From Bacteroidota bacterium (GTDB taxonomy: Bacteria > Bacteroidota > Bacteroidia > Chitinophagales > Chitinophagaceae): DNA of 33,521 nucleotides. How positions within the stretch are numbered: position 1 is the stretch's first letter; each line of letters starts with the position of its first letter. The DNA lies in NCBI GenBank assembly GCA_026391415.1, contig JAPLEL010000048.1, positions 1 to 33,521 on the forward strand, written 5' to 3'. Positions 19,563-30,094 of the stretch are shown one piece after another. Made by a program: the position numbers and the translations under genes. The notes under the pieces are model-generated. The model was not told the origin of the DNA. It searched no databases and worked only from the letters and a program-made list of their open reading frames with translations.

Positions 19563-22460
19563 ATGAATAGAATCTGCATAATACTGCTATTGCTTTGCTG
19601 TACATTTTACAGTCATGCGCAGCTATTAAGTTCAACACCAGATTTTATTCTCGAAACATCTAATAGTATTGATATTGTTGCTGATGCAACTAAAGGAAAT
19701 GCAGGCATTAAAGACTACGCCAATACCACAGATATTTATGTGCATATTGGTTGTATCACTTCTTTAAGTACTAGTTCATCTGATTGGAAATATTCGAAGT
19801 TTACTTGGGGCACTACCAATGTTTTGGCACAGTGCACTTATCTTGGTAATAATAAATGGAAATACACCATCACGGGTGGGTTGCGTACTTATTTTGGCAT
19901 TACTAATACAGCCGAAAAAATTTTAAAAATCGCTATCTTATTTAGATATGGTAATGGGAATACTAAACTTACCAATGCAGACGGTTCCGATATGTTCTTG
20001 ACGGTGTATGATAATGGGAATGCCGTTAGAATTACAGATCCTTTAAAACAGCCAACCTTTATTTCAATTCCAGAAACCATTACAAAAACAATTGGTAACT
20101 CAGTTGCTATAACTGCAAAAGCAGCAGCAGCAGCAGATTTAAAATTATATTTTAATGGTACGCAAATAGCAGCTCAAACAGCTGCAACAACTATTACAAG
20201 TGCTGCAACTATTTTAGTTAGCGGCAATCAAAGTATTGTTGCGGAGTCGGTTCTAGGTAGTTCTACACTTAGAGATACAGTGAATTTTTTTGTAGCCAGT
20301 ACTACAGTAATTGCGGCACTTCCAACAGGGGTGAAGCAAGGCATTAATTACGAACCTGGCGATACATCTGTAACACTTGTGTTGTATGCCCCACTTAAAT
20401 CAAGGGTTTCTGTGGTAGGTGATTTTAATAATTGGGTAGAAGGATCTAAATACCAAATGAATCAAACACCCGATGCAACTACATACTGGGTGCGCATTAC
20501 AGGACTAACACCCGCAACAGAATATAGTTACCAATATATAGTGGATGGTAGTTTAAAAACTGCAGACTATAACACTGAAAAAATCTTAGACCCTTCTAAC
20601 GACCAATATATTTCAGCCACTACTTATCCAAATTTAAAAGCCTATCCCACAGGAAAAACAACGGGTATTGTGAGCATCTTGCAAACGGCAAAACCTGCTT
20701 ACAATTGGCAAGTGGCTAATTTTAATAGACCCGATAAAAGGAACTTAGTAATCTACGAATTATTAATACGTGATTTTGTTACAACTCAAAATTTTCAAAC
20801 AATAAAAGATACATTAACTTATTTAAAAAGACTAGGGATAAATGCAATTGAATTAATGCCGTTCAATGAATTTGAAGGCAATAATAGTTGGGGATATAAT
20901 ACGAGTTTTTATTTCGCTCCAGATAAAGCCTATGGTACCGAAACGGCTATTCGTCAATTTGTTGATGAGTGCCACAAGCAAGGTATTGCAGTGATTATGG
21001 ATATGGTATTGAATCATTCATTTGGTCAATCGCCAATGGTGCAATTGTATTGGGATGCAGCCAATAGCAGACCAGCTGCAAATAGTCCTTGGTTTAATCC
21101 TATTGCAAAGCATCCGTTTAATGTAGGATACGATTTTAACCATGAATCACAAGCTACCAAAGACTTTACAGATAGAGTGATGGAGCATTGGTTAACCAAA
21201 TATAAAATCGATGGATTCCGTTGGGATTTATCAAAAGGGTTTACACAAGTTGATAATTTAAATAGTGTAAGCGCTTGGGGTAATTATGATGCAAGTCGTG
21301 TAGCTATTTGGAAAAGAATTTACGACAAAGAACAACTGCTATCTAGCAATGCCTATTGTATACTAGAGCATTTTGGTGGTAATCAAGAAGAGATTGAATT
21401 ATCTAATTATGGTATGCTATTATGGGGCAATTCTAACTATTCTTTTAACCAAGCAACCATGGGTTATAATAGTGGTTCAGATTTTCAATCAACTGTTTTT
21501 AATAGTAGCCAACGTGGATGGACAAAACCACATTTAGTTGGATATATGGAAAGCCACGACGAAGAAAGATTGGCTTATAAAAACACGGCTTATGGCAATG
21601 CAAATGGCGCTTATAATACCAAGGTTTTAGCCACCTCACTTAAGCGTAATGAAATGGCTGCTGCATTTTGGGCAATGATTCCTGGTCCTAAAATGGTATG
21701 GCAGTTTGGTGAATTGGGTTATGATTATGCTATTAATACTTGTAGCGATGGTGTTACCATAGATATCAATAATTGTAGATTAAGTTCAAAACCAATTCGC
21801 TGGGATTTTTATTCAAATGCAAGTCGTTTATCGCTCTATAATATTTACAAACAATTATTTGCTTTAAAACTTCGTCCAAATTATTTAAGTACATTCACTA
21901 CTACTAATTCAACCTATGATTTTGTAAGCAATCAAAAATGGTTGAAGCTTACTACCGATAGTTTGAATGTAGTTGTGATAGGAAACTTTGATGTTGTAGC
22001 AGGTAATGTGAGTATTGCATTTCCTAATACAGGTACTTGGTATAGTTATTTAACAGGAAGTACACGTAGTGCAACAGGTGCTATTGAAACAATTAGTTTA
22101 CAACCTGGCGAATATTATGTGTACACTAATAAAGATGTACGTAATTTAATTACTACTGCATTATTTCCAATAGCTGATATCAATTTGCAAATGCCATTAA
22201 GTATTTCACCTAACCCTGTAAATCAAAACGCTACTATTCGTTACGATTTACCTGAGAGCGGATTGGTCTCTATTCAAATTCGTAGCATTGACGGAAAAAA
22301 TAATCAATCAGTATTCAATGGATACCAAGCCAAAGGTTTGCATTCAATGAATTTGTATAATAATGCAACAAGTATTAAGCAATTTTCTACTGGCGCATAC
22401 TTGCTTCAGTTGCTAGTTAACGGCAAACAAAAAATTGAAAAATTTATCATTGAAAAATAA
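19563..22460 (+). CDS. Secreted GH13-family alpha-amylase-like protein with E-set/CBM48-like domain and T9SS C-terminal sorting tail
   Basis: VVGDFNNW...YQYIVDG, DMVLNHSFG, DGFRWDLSKG, ILEHFGG, MESHDEER; C-terminal SISPNPVNQNATIRYDLPESG...LLQLLVNGKQKIEKFIIEK. Confidence 0.92.
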   Translation: MNRICIILLLLCCTFYSHAQLLSSTPDFILETSNSIDIVADATKGNAGIKDYANTTDIYVHIGCITSLSTSSSDWKYSKFTWGTTNVLAQCTYLGNNKWKYTITGGLRTYFGITNTAEKILKIAILFRYGNGNTKLTNADGSDMFLTVYDNGNAVRITDPLKQPTFISIPETITKTIGNSVAITAKAAAAADLKLYFNGTQIAAQTAATTITSAATILVSGNQSIVAESVLGSSTLRDTVNFFVASTTVIAALPTGVKQGINYEPGDTSVTLVLYAPLKSRVSVVGDFNNWVEGSKYQMNQTPDATTYWVRITGLTPATEYSYQYIVDGSLKTADYNTEKILDPSNDQYISATTYPNLKAYPTGKTTGIVSILQTAKPAYNWQVANFNRPDKRNLVIYELLIRDFVTTQNFQTIKDTLTYLKRLGINAIELMPFNEFEGNNSWGYNTSFYFAPDKAYGTETAIRQFVDECHKQGIAVIMDMVLNHSFGQSPMVQLYWDAANSRPAANSPWFNPIAKHPFNVGYDFNHESQATKDFTDRVMEHWLTKYKIDGFRWDLSKGFTQVDNLNSVSAWGNYDASRVAIWKRIYDKEQLLSSNAYCILEHFGGNQEEIELSNYGMLLWGNSNYSFNQATMGYNSGSDFQSTVFNSSQRGWTKPHLVGYMESHDEERLAYKNTAYGNANGAYNTKVLATSLKRNEMAAAFWAMIPGPKMVWQFGELGYDYAINTCSDGVTIDINNCRLSSKPIRWDFYSNASRLSLYNIYKQLFALKLRPNYLSTFTTTNSTYDFVSNQKWLKLTTDSLNVVVIGNFDVVAGNVSIAFPNTGTWYSYLTGSTRSATGAIETISLQPGEYYVYTNKDVRNLITTALFPIADINLQMPLSISPNPVNQNATIRYDLPESGLVSIQIRSIDGKNNQSVFNGYQAKGLHSMNLYNNATSIKQFSTGAYLLQLLVNGKQKIEKFIIEK

Positions 22461-22575
22461 AACCCTATGAAAATAAAAAACCATATTCTATTTAAATATC
22501 CAGCGCCTGGATGAATTAAAAGGGCCAAAAACAAAACTTATCATTAACAATTTTATCTATAAAAAACCACAATTT

Positions 22576-25575
22576 ATGAACATTAAACGATTGCTTTTTG
22601 CCTTTGTTGTTGTGATGCTCGCATTTGCTTTGCCAGCATTATCGCAAGACAAAGTGGTTACCGGAAAGGTAACAGACTCAAAAGATGGATCAGCGCTTGC
22701 AGGCGTATCCGTTTTAGTAAAAGGAACAACCATTGGTGTTTCAACCGATGCAAAAGGTGCCTTTTCAATTAAAGTTCCTGCTACTGCAAAAACCTTGGTG
22801 TTTAGCTCGGTGAGTTTTGGAACCAAAGAAATGGCTATTGTAGGTGGAAGCTTACAAGTGTCACTAGACCAAACCAATTCTGCTTTAAATGAAGTAGTTG
22901 TTATTGGATATGGTTCTGCTCGCAAAAAAGATTTAACGGGCTCTGTAACAACTGTTGGCTCAAAAGACTTTGTAAAAGGAGCCATAACTAGTCCAGAACA
23001 ATTAATCATTGGTAAAGTTGCTGGGGTTGCTATCACTTCTAATGGTGGTGCTCCAGGATCTGGAAGCACTATTCGTATTCGTGGCGGTTCTTCTTTAAGT
23101 GCGAGTAACGATCCATTGATTGTATTAGATGGTATGCCTTTAAGTAATGGCGGAATTTCTGGGGTTGCTAGTCCATTAAGTATGATTAATCCAAATGACA
23201 TTGAAACATTTACGATATTAAAAGATGCATCAGCTACAGCTATTTATGGTTCAAGGGCATCTAACGGGGTTATTTTAATTACTACTAAAAAAGGTAAAAA
23301 AGGTAAACCAACTTATAGCTTTAGTAGTCAATTATCTGCAGCAACCATTGCTAAAAAAGCAGATGTTTTAACTGCCGACCAAGTAAGAGCCATTGTTTTG
23401 GCAAATGCTAATTCTACCATTATTGCAAAAATGGGTACTGCTAATACCGATTGGCAAAATCAAATTTATCAAACCGCAATAGGTTCAGATAATAACTTGA
23501 GTGTTGCTGGTAGTATTAAAAATATTCCTTACCGTTTATCGGCTGGATATTTAAATCAAAATGGAATTTTAAGAACAGGAAATTTAGAGCGTACTTCTTT
23601 AGGATTAACGCTTAGTCCTACTTTAATGAACAACCATTTAAAGATTGATATTAATTTAAAAGGAACATCAAGCAAGAGCCGGTTTGCTAATCAAGGCGCT
23701 ATTGGTTCTGCTGTGTATTTTGATCCAACACAACCTATTTATTCAAGTAGTGCAAGATATGGTGGCTATTGGGAATGGTTAAATGCTAATAACTTTGCAA
23801 GCACTGGATTAGAAACACTAGCTCCTAGAAATCCATTAGGACAATTAATGCAAAGAAACGACAGAAGTAATGTGCAAAGAAGTATTGGTAATGCTGTGGT
23901 TGATTACAAATTACATTTCTTACCAGACGTTCATGCCGTATTAAATGTAGGGTATGATATTTCTCAAGGAACTGGAACTGTTATTGTGAATGATAGTGCT
24001 GCTGGTAGTTATAGAAGATTTAAAGATGCAGGTAGTGTGTTTCATGGTGGACAAAATACACAATACAAACAAACCAAAACCAATACTTACTTGAACTTCT
24101 ATTTAAACTATGCCAAAGATCTTACATCAATGGATAGTCGTATTGAAGCAATTGCAGGTTATGAGTACCAAGATTATAAATCAAGAAACAATAACTACGC
24201 AGATTTAACTTACGACAAAACAGTGGTTAGTACACCTAACTATGCTTTTGACGAACCTGAAAATGCATTGATTTCTTTTTTAGGAAGGGTAAACTTTACC
24301 TATAAAAATGCTTATGTATTAACTGCTTCGGTTCGTCGTGATGGATCATCTAAATTTAATCCAGATAATCGTTATGGTGTTTTTCCTTCAGCAGCATTTG
24401 CTTGGAAAATTAAAAATGCAAGTTTCTTAAAAAATGTAGATGCTGTATCTGATATGAAATTAAGAATTGGATATGGTGTAACTGGTCAACAAGACGGAAT
24501 TGGTAACTACGATTATATTTCTTACTATAATTTAGGTAGCGCAACTGCTAGCTATCAATTAGGTAATACGTATTATCAAATGTATCGTCCGGGTGGCTAT
24601 TACTTTAATAGAAAATGGGAGCAAACAGCTACCAAAAATATTGCCTTGGATTATGGTTTCTTAAACAATCGTATTACGGGTAGTGTAGAATATTACGATA
24701 AAACAACTTCTGATTTGTTGAATGAAATCAACCAACCAGCTGGTACCAATTTCTCAAACAAAATTGTAGCGAATGTTGGTAGCATGCAAAATAAAGGTGT
24801 TGAGTTTACAATCAACTACCAATTAATTCGTTCTAAGAATACTACTTGGGATATTGCTTTTAACGCAACCTACAACGAAAATAAAATTACCAAACTAACT
24901 ATCTCAGACGACCCTACTTATGCAGGTGCACGTTATGGTGGTATCTCTGGTGGTACTGGTAATACTATCTTGATTAATTCTGTAGGATATAATCGCGGAT
25001 CTTTCTTTGCATTCAGACAAGTCTACGATCCTAAAACAGGTAAACCAATTGACAATCTATTTGATGATGGCAATAGAGATGGTGTGATTAATGAAAAAGA
25101 TTTGTATCAATACAAAGGATCAGATCCTACCATGTTCTTTGGATTTAGCACAAATGTTACCTATAAAAAATGGAATTTCGGAACAGTTGTAAGGGCTAAT
25201 GTGGGTAATTATTTATACAACAATATCGCTTCTAGTTCAGGTACCATACGTAATATCATTAACCCACTTGGTTATGCCAATAATGGATCGACTGATTTAT
25301 TGTATACCAATTTTAGTGGTAATGGTACAAACTATTTCTTGTCTGATTATTATATTCAAAATGCCTCTTTCTTAAGAATGGATAACCTTTCATTTGGCTA
25401 TAACGTAGGAAAAGTTTTTAATAATAAAGCAAATCTTCGTTTTAGTGCCAATGTTCAAAATGTATTTGTAATTACTAAATACAAAGGATTAGATCCAGAA
25501 ATGAATGGCGGTATTGATAACAATTTTTATCCAAGACCTAGAACAATAGTGTTTGGTTTAAATCTTGATTTTTAA
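22576..25575 (+). CDS. SusC/RagA-family TonB-linked outer membrane protein
   Basis: Carboxypeptidase-D-like plug extension VTGKVTDSKDGSALAGVSVLVKGTTIGVSTDAKGAFSIKVP, VVIGYGSARKKDLTGSV, SATAIYGSRASNGVILITTKKGK. Confidence 0.96.
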   Translation: MNIKRLLFAFVVVMLAFALPALSQDKVVTGKVTDSKDGSALAGVSVLVKGTTIGVSTDAKGAFSIKVPATAKTLVFSSVSFGTKEMAIVGGSLQVSLDQTNSALNEVVVIGYGSARKKDLTGSVTTVGSKDFVKGAITSPEQLIIGKVAGVAITSNGGAPGSGSTIRIRGGSSLSASNDPLIVLDGMPLSNGGISGVASPLSMINPNDIETFTILKDASATAIYGSRASNGVILITTKKGKKGKPTYSFSSQLSAATIAKKADVLTADQVRAIVLANANSTIIAKMGTANTDWQNQIYQTAIGSDNNLSVAGSIKNIPYRLSAGYLNQNGILRTGNLERTSLGLTLSPTLMNNHLKIDINLKGTSSKSRFANQGAIGSAVYFDPTQPIYSSSARYGGYWEWLNANNFASTGLETLAPRNPLGQLMQRNDRSNVQRSIGNAVVDYKLHFLPDVHAVLNVGYDISQGTGTVIVNDSAAGSYRRFKDAGSVFHGGQNTQYKQTKTNTYLNFYLNYAKDLTSMDSRIEAIAGYEYQDYKSRNNNYADLTYDKTVVSTPNYAFDEPENALISFLGRVNFTYKNAYVLTASVRRDGSSKFNPDNRYGVFPSAAFAWKIKNASFLKNVDAVSDMKLRIGYGVTGQQDGIGNYDYISYYNLGSATASYQLGNTYYQMYRPGGYYFNRKWEQTATKNIALDYGFLNNRITGSVEYYDKTTSDLLNEINQPAGTNFSNKIVANVGSMQNKGVEFTINYQLIRSKNTTWDIAFNATYNENKITKLTISDDPTYAGARYGGISGGTGNTILINSVGYNRGSFFAFRQVYDPKTGKPIDNLFDDGNRDGVINEKDLYQYKGSDPTMFFGFSTNVTYKKWNFGTVVRANVGNYLYNNIASSSGTIRNIINPLGYANNGSTDLLYTNFSGNGTNYFLSDYYIQNASFLRMDNLSFGYNVGKVFNNKANLRFSANVQNVFVITKYKGLDPEMNGGIDNNFYPRPRTIVFGLNLDF

Positions 25576-25608
25576 TCTTAATACAAGTAATAACATAAAA
25601 AAATAATT

Positions 25609-27192
25609 ATGAAAAAGAATATTTTTAAAATCGTTATAACTGCGGCATTATTTGTGAGTGGCTTTGCATCTTGTACTAAGAAGTTAGACCTTCTTCCTAC
25701 AAATGATATTACAGCTACCCAAGTATATAGCACGCCTACCGGTTATAAACAAGCATTTGCCAAAGTTTATGGCAGTTTTGCTTTAACAGGAAATCAAGGT
25801 GGAGCGGGAAATGGAGATATCCAAGGAATAGATGAAGGAACATCCGACTTTTTACGTTTGTTCTGGAAAGCACAAGAACTAAGTACCGAAGAAGCAGTGG
25901 TTTCTTGGGGAGATCCTGGTATTCAGGATTTTCACAACATGAACTGGTCTTCAAGTAATCCAATGTTAACTGGATTATATTATCGTTCTTACTATCAAAT
26001 CACTTTGTGTAACGACTTCATCAACCAAGCTTCTGATGCTAATTTAGCCTCAAGAGGAATTACTGGCGCTGATGCCGATGCAATTAAAGTTTTTAGAACT
26101 GAAGCTAGATTTTTAAGAGCTTACCAATATTGGGTAATCATGGACTTGTTTGGAACTGGGCCTTTTGCAACTGAAAAAGATGCACTAGGTTCTGTTATGC
26201 CAGAACAAGCAAGTAGAACGCAATTATTTACTTATATTGAGTCTGAATTAAAAGCCATTGAAACGCTTTTGGTAGACGCTAAGAAAAACGAGTATGGTCG
26301 TGCCGACAAAGCTGCTGCATGGTCTTTGCTTTCTCGTGTTTATTTAAATGCAGCTGTGTATACTGGAACACCAAAATGGACTGAAGCAGCCACCTATGCT
26401 AAAAAAGTAATTGATGCAGGCTATGCTTTAATTCCAAATTATACCCAACTAATGTTAGCGGATAATAATTTAAACACTAGTGAATTTATTTTAACCATTA
26501 ACTACGATGGTTTAAAAACGCAAAACTGGGGGGGTACTACTTTTTTAACACATGCACCTATTGGCGGATCAATGACCGCTTCTGCTTTTGGAGTTGATGG
26601 TGGATGGAGTGGTATTCGAACTACTAGTAGTGTTCCTGCATTGTTTCCAGATATTACAGGAACTGCCGACAAGCGTTCGCAGTTTTATTCTTCAGGACAA
26701 AATTTAGATATTTCAGACCTAACTTCTTTTAAAGATGGGTATGCAATTACTAAGTATAAAAATATTACTAGAACTGGTGCTGCTGGTTCAAGCTTATCAT
26801 TTACTGATATTGATTTTCCATTGTTTCGTTTAGCAGAACAGTATTTAATTTATGCCGAAGCTGCTACTCGTGGCGGTGGTGATGCAACTATTGCATTAGG
26901 ATATATTAATACACTACGCACGCGTGCTTATGGAAATGCTACAGGAAACATTACAGCAGCTCAATTAACAACCAACTTTATTTTAGATGAGCGCGGACGT
27001 GAATTGTATTGGGAAGGTTTTAGAAGAACTGATTTAGTTCGTTATAACAAATTTGTTGAATCTACTTATCTATGGCCATGGAAAGGCGGCGTGAAAAGCG
27101 GTACTTCCGTTAGTTCATTTAGAAAAGTATATCCAATACCTTCTTCTGATATTTCATCAAACGTGAAATTGGTTCAGAATCCAGGATATTAA
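25609..27192 (+). CDS. SusD/RagB-family nutrient-binding outer membrane lipoprotein
   Basis: Lipobox GFASCTKKLDLLPTNDI; EARFLRAYQYWVIMDLFG; LDERGRELYWEGFRRTDLVRY. Confidence 0.96.
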   Translation: MKKNIFKIVITAALFVSGFASCTKKLDLLPTNDITATQVYSTPTGYKQAFAKVYGSFALTGNQGGAGNGDIQGIDEGTSDFLRLFWKAQELSTEEAVVSWGDPGIQDFHNMNWSSSNPMLTGLYYRSYYQITLCNDFINQASDANLASRGITGADADAIKVFRTEARFLRAYQYWVIMDLFGTGPFATEKDALGSVMPEQASRTQLFTYIESELKAIETLLVDAKKNEYGRADKAAAWSLLSRVYLNAAVYTGTPKWTEAATYAKKVIDAGYALIPNYTQLMLADNNLNTSEFILTINYDGLKTQNWGGTTFLTHAPIGGSMTASAFGVDGGWSGIRTTSSVPALFPDITGTADKRSQFYSSGQNLDISDLTSFKDGYAITKYKNITRTGAAGSSLSFTDIDFPLFRLAEQYLIYAEAATRGGGDATIALGYINTLRTRAYGNATGNITAAQLTTNFILDERGRELYWEGFRRTDLVRYNKFVESTYLWPWKGGVKSGTSVSSFRKVYPIPSSDISSNVKLVQNPGY

Positions 27193-27199
27193 TAATAGT

Positions 27200-27229
27200 A
27201 GCAGAAAGAATTTAAACCTTCTTTCTGCT
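27200..27229 (+). repeat. Intercistronic hairpin between susD-like and susE-like genes
   Basis: AGCAGAAAGAA (27200-27210) TTTAAACC TTCTTTCTGCT (27219-27229), perfect 11-bp stem, no T tract. Confidence 0.85.
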
Positions 27230-27260
27230 TAATAAAAATTAACTCAATAAAATAATTGTT

Positions 27261-28097
27261 ATGAAATCAATCATCTCAAAAATATTTTTCATAAGCGCCG
27301 CGGCTTTATTGTTCGGCTCTTGTAAGAAAGATGAAGCACAGCAGATATTTGCAGGTGGTAAAGCGCCTGTTCTTGCGGCTTCTGTATCAGGAACCATTCC
27401 ATTGTCTTTTGCAGTGGAAGACCAATTAGGTGTAAACTTTACATGGACAAATCCAAATTATCAATTTGGAAATGGCATCAGTTCCCAAGACGTTACTTAT
27501 GCTATGGAAATTGACAAATCGGGCAATAATTTTGCAGGCGCAAATAAAGTAACTATTTCTATTGCAAAAGATTTAGGAATAGTATACACGCAAAAGCAAT
27601 TTAATATTGTATTGAGTGCTTTGAAATTTACAATTGGTGTAGCATCTAGTATTGATGTACGTATTGTTGCAACTATCAATAATGTAGAAGCTACTAAACT
27701 CACTTCAAATACATTAGTTTTTTCTGTAACAACCTATAATCCTCCTCCAAAAGTAGCAGTACCAGCAGGTGGCGTTTTGTACTTGGTGGGTAGTGCAACT
27801 GCAGGTGGATGGACAAATCCAGTTCCGGTTCCAACACAACAATTTACCAAAGTAAGCAATACACTTTATACCATCACAACAACATTAACTGGTGGACAAG
27901 AATACTTATTCTTGCCTTTGAATGGCGATTGGGGTCATAAGTTTGCTTGTAACAAAACGACTGCGCCTCCTTCAGGAGAAGCAGGTGGCGTTTTTGGCTA
28001 TGATTTTGCTGACAATTTCCCTGGACCAGCGGCTAATGGAAAATATAAAATAGATGTTGATTTCCAAAGCGGAACTTATACAGTAACTAAACAATAA
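27261..28097 (+). CDS. SusE-like outer membrane starch-binding lipoprotein (one SusE N-domain plus one binding module)
   Basis: Lipobox LLFGSCKKDE; FTWTNPNYQF...; LYLVGSATAGGWTNPVPVPTQQFTK...LPLNGDWGHKF...GKYKIDVDFQSGTYTVTKQ. Confidence 0.85.
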   Translation: MKSIISKIFFISAAALLFGSCKKDEAQQIFAGGKAPVLAASVSGTIPLSFAVEDQLGVNFTWTNPNYQFGNGISSQDVTYAMEIDKSGNNFAGANKVTISIAKDLGIVYTQKQFNIVLSALKFTIGVASSIDVRIVATINNVEATKLTSNTLVFSVTTYNPPPKVAVPAGGVLYLVGSATAGGWTNPVPVPTQQFTKVSNTLYTITTTLTGGQEYLFLPLNGDWGHKFACNKTTAPPSGEAGGVFGYDFADNFPGPAANGKYKIDVDFQSGTYTVTKQ

Positions 28098-28155
28098 TTT
28101 TTTAAAAGATAGAATTGATAAGCAGTTATGAATTCATCTAACTAAAAAAACACTT

Positions 28156-29955
28156 ATGAAATATTTATTAAAAATTAGCTTGTTTACTGTAATGCTTGCA
28201 ACAGTATTCACGGCTTGTAAAAAAGTCGATAATTTGCCATTTTATGCAAATGGCACTGCGGTAGTTTTAACTGGCTCATCGGCTAATATTACACCAACAC
28301 CAAGCGATTCAAGCAAAGTGGTTGCAACATTTTCTTGGACAAATCCTAATTATGCAACAGACTCAAACACTCAAAAATTTATTTTAGAGATTGATTCTAC
28401 TGGTCGTAATTTTTCTAAATCAACAGTTAGTATTGTTATTGGCAAACCTAGTATCTCTTTTACTGGTCAACAATTAAACAATATTTTAGCAGCATTTGGT
28501 TTTGCAGGAGGCCAAACTTTTTCATTCGATATTAGAGTTACTTCTTCTTATGGTAACAACAACGAACAATTGAAATCGAATGTGCTTTCAGTTAAAATAT
28601 CTTCTTATTTAGTACCTATAACCCTTGTGCCGTCTTCTACAGCAGACCTAACATTATTGGTAACTAATGCAAGTAATAAGGCTATTTCATTCAACTGGAA
28701 TGAAAGCGGGTACGGTACTAATGTAATTAACTATGCTTTGCAAATGGATGTAGCTGGTAATAACTTTGCTACTCCACAAGTGCTAAAAACTGGCACTACT
28801 TTAAATTCAAGCATTACAGTGAATGACTTAAATTCTTTGGCAATTGCTGCGGGAATTATTGGGGGCACTAGTAAATCAATGGAGTTTAGAGTGGTAAGTT
28901 ATTTGGGAACAACCTATGTAACCAAAATGGTTACTTCAAATGTGGTTTCGGTTAAAGTAACTACGTTCACCCCAGTGCCACCGGCATTGTATATTGTAGG
29001 TGATGCAACTGATGGCGGATGGAGCAATCCAGTTCCTTTGCCTTCGCAACAGTTCTCTAGAATTGACGCAGTTTCATATGGTATTGTTGTGAAATTAATT
29101 GCTGGAAAGAGTTATTTAATGTTACCAACTAATGGCGATTGGGGTCGTAAATATGGCGGTGCAAGTGCAACAGGTGGTGCTTTATTAGCTGATAATGCTG
29201 TGCCTGGTTCTAACACACCGGCGCCTGCAACTACTGGAATGTATCAAATAGTTGTCAACTTCCAAACAGGAACTTACACTGTTAAGCCATTTATTAATAC
29301 CATCCCTACTGCTTTATTCATTGTAGGTGATGCAACCGATGGTGGATGGGCTAATCCAGTTCCAGTTCCTTCTCAACAATTTACCAAAATTGATGGCGCC
29401 TCATTTGGTGCAGTTGTAAAATTAACTACCGGAAAATCTTATTTATTCTTGCCTGTAAACGGAGACTGGGGTAGTAAATTTGGTGGTGCTAGTGCAACGG
29501 GTGGTCCTTTATTAGCTGATGGCGCAGTACCTGGTTCAAATACACCAGCGCCTACTGCAACAGGGTACTATCAAATCATTGTGAACTTCCAAACAAATAC
29601 ATACACCGTTACTCCTTATTTAGGACCAGTTCCGCCACCAAGCAATTTGTACATTGTAGGTGATGCAACTGCAGGTGGATGGAATAATCCAGTACCAACT
29701 CCTTCACAACAATTTACGCGCATTAGTTTAACGAACTTTCAGTTGACTATTCCATTAACTGCAGGAAAGGGCTATGTGTTTTTACCTTTAAATGGGGATT
29801 GGTCGAAAAAATTTGGTGGAACTAGTGCAACTGGTGGAACCATTTTAGCTGATGGTGCAGTACCAAGCTCAAATACGCCATCACCTGCTGTAAGTGGTAC
29901 TTATTTGATTGATGTGAATTTCTTAACCGGACAGTATACGCTTACAAAACAATAA
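28156..29955 (+). CDS. SusE/SusF-like outer membrane lipoprotein with two N-domains and three tandem binding modules
   Basis: Lipobox VFTACKKVD; three (V)GDAT.GGW.NPVP.PSQQF...NGDW..KFGG.SATGG..LAD.AVP.SNTP modules. Confidence 0.87.
   Translation: MKYLLKISLFTVMLATVFTACKKVDNLPFYANGTAVVLTGSSANITPTPSDSSKVVATFSWTNPNYATDSNTQKFILEIDSTGRNFSKSTVSIVIGKPSISFTGQQLNNILAAFGFAGGQTFSFDIRVTSSYGNNNEQLKSNVLSVKISSYLVPITLVPSSTADLTLLVTNASNKAISFNWNESGYGTNVINYALQMDVAGNNFATPQVLKTGTTLNSSITVNDLNSLAIAAGIIGGTSKSMEFRVVSYLGTTYVTKMVTSNVVSVKVTTFTPVPPALYIVGDATDGGWSNPVPLPSQQFSRIDAVSYGIVVKLIAGKSYLMLPTNGDWGRKYGGASATGGALLADNAVPGSNTPAPATTGMYQIVVNFQTGTYTVKPFINTIPTALFIVGDATDGGWANPVPVPSQQFTKIDGASFGAVVKLTTGKSYLFLPVNGDWGSKFGGASATGGPLLADGAVPGSNTPAPTATGYYQIIVNFQTNTYTVTPYLGPVPPPSNLYIVGDATAGGWNNPVPTPSQQFTRISLTNFQLTIPLTAGKGYVFLPLNGDWSKKFGGTSATGGTILADGAVPSSNTPSPAVSGTYLIDVNFLTGQYTLTKQ
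28987..29952 (+). repeat. Three tandem modules of about 330 bp coding for starch-binding-like domains
   Basis: Module starts (LYIVGD/LFIVGD/LYIVGD) at 28987, 29314 and 29647, spacing 327 and 333 bp. Confidence 0.9.
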
Positions 29956-30000
29956 TTTAAATATTGTATCGCTTCTAAAACGGTACTAATTCTAATAAAT

Positions 30001-30038
30001 AAACGGTAGTGGGGCTTCCCTACTACCGTTTGTTTTTT
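30001..30038 (+). terminator. Intrinsic terminator of the Sus-like operon
   Basis: AAACGGTAGTGGGG CTT CCCTACTACCGTTT, about 14-bp stem, then GTTTTTT. Confidence 0.85.
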
Positions 30039-30094
30039 AATTGGCTTCAAGCATTTTTAAAACATTGCTTACATTGCATAAATAACTATTTGAT

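Noticed and set aside
20118-20143. GCAGCAGCAGCAGCAG run in the amylase gene as a phase-variable repeat
   Set aside because: Trinucleotide-type run encodes AAAA in frame; changes would not shift frame and the tract is short.
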